64,000 nt of DNA from Onchidella celtica. Its lineage: Eukaryota; Mollusca; Gastropoda; Systellommatophora; Onchidiidae. The stretch is from the NCBI GenBank assembly GCA_963931925.1, contig OZ007579.1, positions 33,173,019 through 33,237,018 of the forward strand, given 5' to 3'. The position numbers were made by a program, and so were the translations under genes. This document shows, piece after piece, positions 48,538 to 60,500 of this stretch. Each line of letters opens with the position of its first letter. Positions within the stretch are counted from its first letter, which is position 1. The notes under the pieces are model-generated. The model did no database searches, was not told the origin of the DNA, and worked only from the letters and a program-made list of their open reading frames with translations.

Positions 48538-51500
48538 CTGAAGCAAAAAATTGTGTGCATCAGCTAATGTAAATAATGGCATTGTCAACAGTGTTACTGC
48601 CTGTGGAACTAACATTAACAAATACCAAGTTTGTTATTGTCTGGCAAACCCAAATATCTTGTAGAGCCCTGAAAGGCACAAAACAGCCGTTACCATGCCG
48701 ACTTCTAGTTAAATCCTTATTAAATCAATCGATCAACCAAATATATTGCAGTGTCACCTTCTTGTCAGGTATTTGCGATATTGTTGTACATGTATGTGCA
48801 TTTTTGTCTTTTCCATAAAATGAGGATTGAAGTTTACTTGGCAGAAGGGCTGAAACGCATAAAACATTCTGACACAAACATTATCTCGAAAAGACTTTAA
48901 AACCAAATAAAATGACACTTATACATAATGAAATTTCAACCACTTTCATGACAAAGCCTCAAAATGGGTAAAATGACGCATACGACAATATGGCAAGTAC
49001 CCCTCAATCTGTATAAACATTTTCCTTTAGAAACCCGGAAATCACGCATTAAAGTGCAGAAACGGCAAATTAACACCCCCCCCCCTCCCCCATTCTCACC
49101 AGGTGACTCTGTCACGGTCTGTAGCTGGTGTTGTGCCTCCAAACATCTCACATCATTATCTTCACCATTGTCATCATGGTCATCAGGCAGTTCCAATGTT
49201 GGCGTATCTGGCACAGACAAGCAGCCTTGTGTCTCCGGCTGTCTAATCTCTTCATCTCCACACTGACCTCTGACCTCTATACTGCCACACTGACCTCCGG
49301 CCTCACCAGCTACACCCTCATACTCATCCCCGCTGGCTAGTTTTGAAGCGCTGGCAACGGTCGTCGATGTTTCGGGATGGATGATGATGTTGTTGATGAT
49401 GGAGGTCGTGATGGCGGTGGTGGCAGTGGTAGTTGTGACTACGTTCTTATTGACTAAAGATTCAGACATACATGTCTTTGACTTTGTCACGAGTTTCACC
49501 TCATCAGCCTTGATGTGGACAGAGTGGGCAATGGTTCTTTGACCAATGACGGAGAGGAATAACCTACTGGTCGGAAAGTCCTTTGCCTGCAGAATTAACA
49601 AATATTTACACATAAAATTTTCCTACAACTCCAAACTAGTCACGGATTACCTTTAATATACACAATGTAGTAAGGGCCACATCTGAAAAATGTGAGAATA
49701 CAGAGGGCCGGTTAATCTCATGTCATATCAAAGCCCTTGTACAAATGGCATGCTATTTGTACGTTGATTTTTAAAGAAGAACTTTTTGTTGGAATTGGGG
49801 AGTGGTGAGGGCAGTGGAAAGATAATGTGTGACATATTTATTATGATTACCTTTTTATAGCGAGGTGACCGGCATGTAAAGTAGCCTTATTTCCACTCAA
49901 TCTCGGGCGGGGGGGGGGGCAACATTAGGTAAATGAACCTCTGACTTACATAGTATTGCTCCGTGATCTCAAGCACAAACCACCCAGATTATAAATGACA
50001 ACTTTACAAGAGGAAGTAAAAGGGATTAACTGTTGAAATATAACTTTGATCTTAGTTTTGATGCAGCTGTGTTAATAAAATAATACATGCGTTCCGGCAA
50101 ATTAACTTTTGGCCGACTGTGAACAGTCCCGGTGCATTTATTCCTATACAAATACATTGAAACTGTTTCTACAATGCAAAGCATAGTGAAGTAGGAACGG
50201 TAATCCATGTAACCTTAATGGAAGATTTATTGATTATGTCCCTTGAAATGTGTTCTTTAGCTTTAAAAACCTGTAATTTTTAAAAAAAATTTTCCAGATC
50301 TCTGGCCATGATCATTTTCAGATCTTCTACGTATTAAGATAAGATAAGATAAGATAAATTTTATTCGTCCTTGTACAAGGAAATTTGTTTTGATCATTGA
50401 ATACATAACAATACAGTTACAGAAGCAGAAAGTATGATACATAGCGCGCACACACACATATATACACACACACTGATAAATTAACTAAATTAACAAAATT
50501 AACAGTGCACACAATATGCTTCCCTAACTAAAACACATTGACCTGACACGCAGGACATAATTCAACTGTGCACAGATTACGATCAAGATGACGACATTAT
50601 TGTAACATCCTAGTTGATGATGGAATAAACGATTTAAAGTAGCGCTCAGTTTTAGTTTTCTTTGACAACAGCCTTAAACTTCTTACAGATCTTATATATT
50701 CCTTGTTCAGGGGATGTTGGGGGTCATTTATAATAATATTAGCTTCTTTAATACAAGCACCAGTGTACAGCTCATCAAAATATGGCAGATCACAGATACA
50801 AATTTTGGATGCTTTTTTAATTAAATTATTGATCTTATTTTTATCTTTTTGTAAGATGTTTCCTCCCCAACAGACAACTCCATACATCAAAACGCTCTGA
50901 ATAGCCATGGTGTAAAATATTTTCAGAATGCTTTTGCTAACTTTTAAAAGGCGGAGCTTTCTGAGGAAATACATGCGATGGTTGGCTTTCTTGTATACAT
51001 ATGTGACATGCGCATGCCAGTTAAGCAATGAATCAATAGTAATGCCAAGATATTTGGCCTCTGTGACAATTTCAACCTCTTCATTGTTGATAGTAAGAGG
51101 GCAAACAGGATCGTTGTTATTTTTCCTAAAGTCAAAAACAAGCTCTTTTGTTTTCTTAACATTCAGTAGAAGATAGTTGTTATTACACCAACAATGAAAG
51201 GATTGCACAATGTTAGAATATTCGTGGCCAGAGTTAGGTAAAAGGCCTAAAATAGCAGAGTCGTCGGCAAATTTAAGAAGGTAAACGTTGTTGTGTGTCA
51301 CAGTGAAATCATTTGTATACAATGTATACAAGGCAGGTGACAGCACGCAGCCTTGTGGCGCTCCTGTGTTTGTTGTGAGTAATTTGGAAAATGTGTTGTT
51401 TATATCCACAAACTGGCTTCTCTGTGTTAGAAATTCGAAGATCCAGCTCTTTAAAAAAGAACTCACGTGTAGGTTGGTAAGCTTTTGAAACATTAAGTGC

Positions 51501-54500
51501 GGTTGTATGGTGTTAAACGCAGACGAAAAATCAACTAGGAGCACGCGAACACAGGTTTTACCAGTGTCTAAATGACTGTAGATGTTATGCAATAAAAACA
51601 ATAAGGCGTCTTCTGTGTTCCTGTTTTCTTTGTATGCAAATTGCAAAGGATCGAGATTTTGTTTGACCTCCTTCGTTAGTTCAGTTAAAACAAGTTTTTC
51701 AAAGCATTTAAAGATAATGGAAGTTAATGCAACTGGGCGAAGGTCGTTCATTTCAGATATTTTTGGTTTTTTGGGGACAGGTAAGATTTTTGACAATCTC
51801 CAAATGTTTGGTATGTAATGGTTTTGAAAGGATTTGTTGAAGATGAAAGTAAAAATTTTTGCTAGTTGTTCAGCACATGTTCTCACTACTTTGCTTCCAA
51901 TGTTATCTGGTCCAGATGCCTTTCTTTCCTTAACAGATTTAAATTGTTTCACAACAGCATCATAATCAAAACAAATATTACATTCATCATTATCAAAATC
52001 AAAACTGTCTCTTATTTCCTGGTGTTGGTTGGAGAAATCGTGTTTGTCAAAGCGACAGTAGAACTGATTCAATTCATTGGCAAATTCGCTTTCATTCACA
52101 ACATTCACTTTATTCTTCATACAATCGTACCCCGTAACCTGTTTCATTCCCTTCCACACAGATGACATGTCATTTGATTTAAAACTTGCTTCAATTTTAT
52201 CTTTGTATTCTTTTTTACACACTTTGATTCTCTTTTTAATTTGTTTGTTTACTTTAGCGAGGTCGCTTTTACTATAGTTTTTTCGGAGTCTTTTTTTGTC
52301 AACAATAGCTTCAAGGCATTCTTTTGTTAACCATGGTTTACTATTTGGATACACACACACACTTTTCTTAGGTATAATTAGATCTTCACAAAACTGGATG
52401 TAGGAGTTAACAGTAAGAACAAGGTCGTCTAAATTAGTACATGTGTTTGTAAAAATGTCCCAATCCGTGCAGTCAAAACAGGCTTGAAGTTGGTCGCAGG
52501 CCTCGTCTGTCCATGTTTTTAATACTTTGGTGTCTGCTTTATAAGTTCTTAACACAGGTCGATACTTTGGTTGCATAGATATCATAAGATGGTCTGAGTT
52601 CCCCAGTGGTGGTAGAGGGAAAGAACGATAGGCGCCAGTGATATTACAATAAAATAAGTCCAGAGTGTTCTCGTCTCTAGTAGGAATGGTGACATATTGG
52701 GTGTAGTGCGGGATGTTGTCCATGGTTGCATGATTAAAATCTCCTTGTATGATGTGAACAGCGTCTGGCCATTTTGATTCCTGTGTATTTATGATGTTAT
52801 GAAGGGTTGTTGCAGCGGTGGTCTTGTTAGCATCTGGTGGTATGTAGACGGTGTTGAAAACCACATTTGTAAACTCACGAGGTAGATAGTATGGACGAAC
52901 GTTTACAGTAAGAACCTCAATATCAGGTGTGCAGATGTTGTTTACAATAATGATGTTGTTGGCACGGGCCCAGCGTTTGTTGATGTAAATGCAAACACCC
53001 CCGCCTTTAGATTTTAATGATGCCTCTGTCCTGTCCTCTCGATATAAAATGAAACCATCTATACTTGTCTCGTCGTTGGTGTTGTTAGAGTCGAACCAGG
53101 TCTCAGTGAATGCAATAGCCGAGGCATCTCGGTAGTTGTGGCACCATTTCGTACAACATTGTAATTCATCTAGTTTGTTACTCAGCGTGCGACAGTTACC
53201 AAATAAAACAGCAGGAAGAAATGGTCTTGATTTTCTTCTCTTGTTTCTCACCTTTATGCCGCCTCTTCTACCTCTTTTCCTTTGTTTTTGATCAGGAAAA
53301 CAGTACCTAGTGTGTGCACAGTCTTGTTGGCATTGAATGTTGAGTGACTTTAACATGGCCGCCGTGTAATGGATGCTAGCGGGCTCGATAATGGCTTGAT
53401 TTTCGCCTGTGGCTTCTACAAAGGGCGAAATAATAACAAATAGGATGCACAAACCGATGATGGAACAATTCATGTCCATGGTGGAAAACTTTCAGCGGTG
53501 TGCTATTATCCAAGACAAGGGAAAACACATAAAAATTCACAGACAACAATGATCGTGTCGCCATGAGCACGGCGCCATCTTGTGTCCCCTTATTCTTGAT
53601 TCCCGCTCACATTGTCCCATATCCCTAGCAAAGCTTGCACATGAACTATGGTATGAATTTAATCTTACACCTTAACTCAAACATGGCATTATTACTGATT
53701 GTCATTGCCCTGAAATAACGGCCTGTCAGACTTACGAACAAAAAAATGAAGTGAGCCAATAGAAAATGTAATGATCCAGCAGAATCATAACAGCAAGACA
53801 CCACATGACAGGAAAGGAAACGTTTTTTTTTTTGTTATTAATATCTCAAAAGTGTCAAAAATGACTAATGCCATTAGAGCAGTTACGTTACAGACAAGGC
53901 TATTGATATTGGTAGATACTTTATCCTTTGTTCAACCACTCCTACAGATAGGGACCCATCTATAAAGTATGTAAACACAGAGAAGGGTAGAGACATTTGC
54001 TCCTACTGACAGGCGTACATGGGGGCAAAAGAGATTTCTGAGCAGCGAAGGTACATTTTTCAATTATGGTAATAAATTAAAACGTTTGGTTTTACATACT
54101 GTTTTTTTTTCAGTGAACTAATTTGCTGGCTTACACAAACATCATCTTTCTGACCAAACATTCACAGAGTCTGTGCAAAATCCCATTAATTAAAGTTTCT
54201 AATGTCAACGTCTTGTCATGGACATTCACAATTCTTATGGCTTTACTCTCGTAGGGGGGTTGGGGAAGGGGGAGGATGTTGTTGAGGCCAAGCATATGAA
54301 AATCGTACGCAGAGGGAGGGGGAGGAGGGATTCAAAATTGCCAATTTGCACACCTTATGGATGACTCCAAATAGTCAGCTCACCTGTCTGTATGTTTCCA
54401 GCTTCTCGGGGAAAGTTACAGACTTGGATTTTCCACTCTTGGTCTTTGCAGTCTTAGGCCCTGAGGAGGATGGTCTGATTGGTTGATCTTACATGGGTTT

Positions 54501-57500
54501 TCTCTGGCTTGGGACGAAACAGACAGAGACAGACAGACAGACAGACGGATGGCCATACGGACGGACGAATAAACAGATAGACAGACAGACGGACAGACAT
54601 AAGTACGTACGGACAGACAGACAGACATACACATATACGGACAGACAGACAGTCAAAGGAAGGAAAGAATACATAATTGATTATATGGGTAGATAGATGG
54701 ATTTGCATTGATTACAATTCGAGTAAAACACATGAATGCCCAGCCATCCTGAGATTAAGTTTCTGGTTATGAACTGTCTTGTTTAAAAAACTCTTCCAGT
54801 GCCCGACAAGTAAGCTGTGTTTTCATGTGTACAGAAACGGAAACGGCAAAAACCAATGTGTCTCGTAATAAGTAGAAAGATTGTTTCCATGTGTACAGAA
54901 ACGACGTTTCTATACACACATAAAAACAGCTTTTTATTCCACTGAAACTTTATACTTTGATCTGTGTCACTTTTCGAGTTCCTTGATTAAATGTATACCT
55001 ATTAAAATAACTGTGTAGCATGTTAAAAAACTTGGATACATGGAGAGTTTGCGAAGATGCCAGTGAAATTGAAAAGACTTTATTTTCTGACCTTTCAAAA
55101 TCCCTTTCAATTTGGCTTTCGGTAATGTGGCATCGATGGGGGCACGGTGATCTTCCCTGCTATCCGACGGAAAGAACGGTGCTGGACTTCTGGCCTTTAT
55201 CTTTGGCCTTTGCCCCTGCCGTTTGTCTACATTACCCCAGGATGATGACTGGTCTACATTTTGCCGTTTAAGGGTATGGGGTCCCAGAGTTTTGTTGTCA
55301 TTTGGACCAGTTTGCCACTGGGCAAATGGTGCCTGCTGGGGTAGGTTCTCTGCGCAATTCGTGTCAGTGGCAGACGTTGCTGAAGACGTCTGTGTTTTTT
55401 CTGGCTGTTTTCGAAGAACTTTTTCTGACATAAGAAATTTACGGTTGGTGGTGAGTGCTAATGCCAGCTCCTTGTAAGCTTTCAGTGGTCCTGTGTTTAT
55501 ACCGGCGCCGTTGTTGTAGGTGACGTCAATGGAAGCCTCTGTTTCCCGGGGATTTGTCACGGAATACGACTCTGTGTCAGTACTAGCTTGCGGTTCTAAT
55601 GAAATGATTTGGTCTCCGGAAAGCATATCCTCACGTATCTCAACACTGAATTTGGATGTTGATGCTGTTGTAACAGCTGGCTTATTATTAGCATTGGTCG
55701 GTGTTGATGTGACAACGCTATGCCACGGTACAGAAGGGACACCCTGAGGTTCCTGAAGACAACTTCCTTGTGAGGTCACCGCTACAGGCAAACCATTGTG
55801 AAAAGGTTTAGTCAGGCTTGAATGGACAGTTGATAGCCGGGCTGGTGTTGATTGAACTGGAAGGCTAGCTGACGAAGATGGTTTGTCTCTTGAGGAATGG
55901 GTCCGCGCTGTTGATGGCAAGGCTCTGCCTACAGGTTTTGCCAGCTTTAAAGAATGAGCTACTCGCTTGGCTTTCTCCATGGTATCGCTCTTACAAGCCA
56001 TAGATAGAGGTGATCTTTCAGTAACCCCAGTCTTGTAATCAAGCGCCCATCGACGGAGCTGCTGGAGCAGTGGTGGAACTGTGACTTTTTTTCTATCTTT
56101 CTCGTGTGTTTCATGAAAAAAAGGTCCGATGTTTGCTGCTGGAATGCAGTTTTCCAGGAAATTTCCTGCAGATGGTTCTTCCTGAATTTGCTCTGAAACC
56201 TCTAGTTCACTGTTTTCTATAGTCTCTCCACTGATAAAGTGTGCAAGATTTCCCTGCAGATCTCCTGTGCCACATCCACTTCCTTCATCCACAGCTTGAG
56301 ACTCTGCAGCCTCGCGGCTATAAGTTGTCTTACTAACCATTTGGCCATTTCCAATATTCTTGCAACGGGTTCCAGCATCTTTCGTCAAATGATCTTCCAT
56401 ACAATAATATGGCCGTTCAAACTGTCCAATTCCATCGGTCTCCTGCATTGACGGTTCTGTCGAGTCTCTGGGCTCTTCTTTTATTTCAGCTGAAGGTAAA
56501 ACACACGTAGACCTCAAAGTGTCAGCATCGTTGTCAACACGGCAACCAGTGGCAGTCTTAGATAAATTCGCATTTAGCTGAGTTTTACCTGTGCTTTTTG
56601 GTTTAGATATTTGTTTTCTATTGTTGTTACTCGCCGCATTAAAGCAGTATGGGCTGATGCGTCCGGACCGTGCTCTCTTCACGTTGACACACTGGACAGT
56701 GGTCTTGTGACCAGCTATGTACTTCCTTTTGTTTGCCCCCGGCGTCTGGTGCTCAGAATAATGACTGGACTGATCATGCTGACCATCTCCTGAGGTCCAG
56801 GGATCTCCAGGAGCAACCGCCACTCCTTTAACTAATCGCTCCTGAACATTTCTTTCAGCCTCCTCATGCATTTCACATTTGACCACTGAGAATTTTGTTG
56901 ACGTCCGATGACCATATTCTGCTGTATCAGTAGACCTCTTGCTGTGTGATTCTGAGTCTGCACTGGGGTGGCTTGAACAGAAATGTGATTGACCTGATTT
57001 GAATGTACAGACATTTACATCATGGGTTGTTGGTGACGCCTGGACAGCTGCGTGGGCAATGCCCAGTGAGGCTGTCTGGGTGTAGCGGTGAAGGATGACG
57101 TGTAAGGATGTCTGAACCGCCGACGAGGTCGTACTGCCATGATCTGTTTGGACACCAGCAGCCGCAGTCTGAAAACAGTCAGTTTGGGTGTTGCTGTGGA
57201 CCAGCTCCGGTCTGTCTGTTTGTATGAGGAAAGACTTCACCTCTGGTTTCACCTGCACGGCTGTGTCTTTGTAAACTCCAGCACAATAGCCAGCCTGGAT
57301 TCCAACATCTAACCTGGGAACCTCCAGCTTTGCCTGTTGAAATAGAAGAAATTACTATATGGCTGATGAAAGGGTCACTCACCACAGTTCTATCTGTCTG
57401 TCAGTAAATCCCGCGGAAACCTTTTGATCCAGGGCAATCATAATGGACATCAGGAACCTGTCATGGTCCTGAGATGAGGGTGGGCAGCACATCTAATCGT

Positions 57501-60500
57501 GACAGCAGAGAGTTCTAAAGTAATTCTGGGATATGTCTTCCAAGTGGATTAATGATAAACTAAAATAGTATTTAAAAAACACGAAAGTCCGCGATCTACT
57601 AGGGGAAGAGCCTCTACAGTTCCAGATCGTTCTTGACTTTATAAATGGTAGGAAATCTCGAGGTACACCTTTTCACTCTAGAGACCTGCCCCCCCCCTCC
57701 CCTCCCCTTGGTAATGCACTGTGATCATACCAAAATTAATATGTACACATAAATATATAGGTATATTCAGAACAAATTCATGTTGAACAAAATTAATGGA
57801 CTGACATACACAGAAAAAAAAATGGAGGTCAGCTAAAAGAATGCATTATGTTTACACGACGCCCACCTTTGCCGTAACCAGCTGCTGAGTCAGTTCCCGC
57901 GTCTCCTTGGTTAATTGTTGGCGCGTGGCTTCCAGCTGCGTTCTGGTAGTTTCTATAATCTGAAGGTGTTCGTGTTGCTGCTGGATCTCTGACTCCAGCT
58001 CTTTCTCCTGGCAGATAGAAACATTGGTGGTCATTATAGTTTGGAAATTGGTACAGGGACGGGGGAGTCCTGACAGACAAGCTGCCTTAAAGATATTGGT
58101 AAAATATTGGGGAAAGAAGGGATGGGGGTGGAGGTGATAGCTGATACATGAACTGCTTGCTACAACTTGTGTACGTGGATAAGTAAAATATTAAGAGGAT
58201 TTCCGACAGCTGATACATGAATTACTAGGTAAAACTTGCGTACATGGGTGGACAAAATGTTGGGAGAATTTCTGACAGCTGATACATGGATTGCTAGGTA
58301 CAACTTGTGTACATGGGTAGATAAAATGTTTTGACGCCCTATACATGAATTGCTGGGTACAACACTCATCCGCATGGGAGGATGAATATTGGGTAGGGCC
58401 CCTATTGTCTTTGGCGCCTGATACATGGACTGCTGTATAGATGGCTCATATAAATAAATTCGTAGCTGACTAGAATATGCATAGATAGATGGTAGGATGA
58501 AAGTGACTAAATTGATTGAACGAAGGGCAGGATGGGTGGACGAATGTAGTTTTGTTGTTTCACGGATAATATAATTTTTTGAAATTCATGATAAAGAAAG
58601 TCAAATGTGAACTGTGCATGCATGACTGGATTAACCATTAAGCAAAATGAGTACGTGCTTAGGGCTTCAGGGGAAGGGAGCCACCGCAGAAATCTTTCAT
58701 AAGGATAAACTTTTTCAAATAAAAATAAAGTGGAAGTACACAGAAACAAACATGATTTTACATCTAATTGTAAGTTTTGTCTCATTTCGAAATATAAAAT
58801 TTTATTTTATGATTTATTTTTGTCTATATTTTGAATTACATAATCCATTATGATTATGGGGCACCAACACGTTTTAAGTGCTCGGGACTCTAAAGGTCTT
58901 AATCCCGTCCTGAGTGCATGTCAGGTTTTACACAGGCAATGTAATGAATCTATAAAACGGTCAGTTGAACATTCAGTTTGACTGACCATTTGAAGTGGAA
59001 ACCAAGAATCTGACTACAGAAAACATCACCAGCTATTCAGCCACTGTCACTACTGGCATCCTTTGTTACCCTGAGTGTCCACTTTTCTGATGAAGATTTC
59101 CAGGTCTGGCTCTGACTCTCCAGCGTCTCCCGGACACTGGTCAACTGGCTGGTCAGCTGGTCACAGCGAGTGGCGTGTCTCTCTGCCTCTTCTCGGTTCT
59201 TGTTGGCATTTGTCAGGTGTCTGTCCACCAATAAATGAGCATCCCGAAGGCTGGCCAGTGCACGCTAGATAACAGGTCCAAGACATACACCGTGTAACAG
59301 GTACAGAACACACAGAGGTTTCTTTTAAGATAGCATTCAATTTTTGTAAATGTAATTATCGTCACAGTCATAACGCAACTGCTCATGTCAATTTAGGGTA
59401 AAGCTTAAAGCCCCAGATAAAACAAACGTATCAGGTAAGTTTGTTTTGTTTCCTGAGAAGCATGAAGTTTTGTATCGAGCCTTCAAAGTCTGAATTTTGA
59501 CAAGAAACCATTTTTGTGCAAGCACAAGATTTGCAAAGCAATACTACTTTGTCATGCTCTCTTAAAATGTTATAAAAATGACTTAGGCAATTTTGTATTA
59601 TTGACTGTGGCGTTATGGAAATCCGTATAGTGTATGGCAATCTTGCATCAGTGGACATTCTCTTTAAAATACAGCACACTGGCTCTTTATATATGAATAC
59701 CTCTTAGATGTAAAGAAGGTGATGAGTAATTTCGATGTTTGAGTTCCGAATACAAAGGCCAACAGACTGTTAAATTAAAAAGTTCTCTCTACTGAGATTT
59801 CTGAAATTCGTCTTTTCCATTTGGTTTTCTTCTATCTCAGTGTGTCAGTTGTTTTCTGTGTGTTACTGTAGGGAAATGAAAACAAAGGTAGCGAGAAATA
59901 AAATACAATACTGACAATACTATATCTTTGTCTGGAACAGCAGCAGCAGCAACAACAACAATAACAGAAAAAGTACTTAATAAAAGGGGGGGGGGGGTCC
60001 AAACCTCAAATCCCCGAGTCAGCGTTATTCTCCCCCTCTCTCCCCGGGCCCCTTTCTTCATTTACCGCCGCACCTCGTTACCCTTATAATAATAATAATA
60101 ATATATTGCATTTATATAGCGCCCAACCCCGTCGATGACAAGCTCTGGGCGCTTTAACAAACTCTTACACACACACACACACACGCATACACAAAAGAAA
60201 TTCAAAAATATTTACTATTGCTGCTGCCGAAAAACACCTAGCCTAGTTTGTCTGAAAGAAATGGGTCTTCAGATGGCGTTTGAAAGAACCAATGTCATTA
60301 ATTTCCCTGGTTGTCTTTGGAAGAGTGTTCCAGATGGTAGGGCCACTTCCCTTTGTCTGGATCTCATTCCCCCTCTTCATGTCATTGCTTTGCCAGCGAA
60401 TGTTACAATGGAAATGAGCGCCTATCTTACTTGAAATGAGCGTGTGCCATACTGAAGAAAACTCTCTTTCAGAGGAATACATTATTACTGGAACAAAATA

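Noticed and set aside
50703-52277. Plus-strand frames of 65-99 codons across the LINE
   Set aside because: They are shadows of the minus-strand LINE reading frame.
55020-56793. Plus-strand frames over the giant exon
   Set aside because: Antisense shadows of the minus-strand coding exon with no domains.
58135-58435. CRISPR-like array
   Set aside because: Units are degenerate and directly adjacent without unique spacers, in an animal intron. It is an ordinary tandem repeat.
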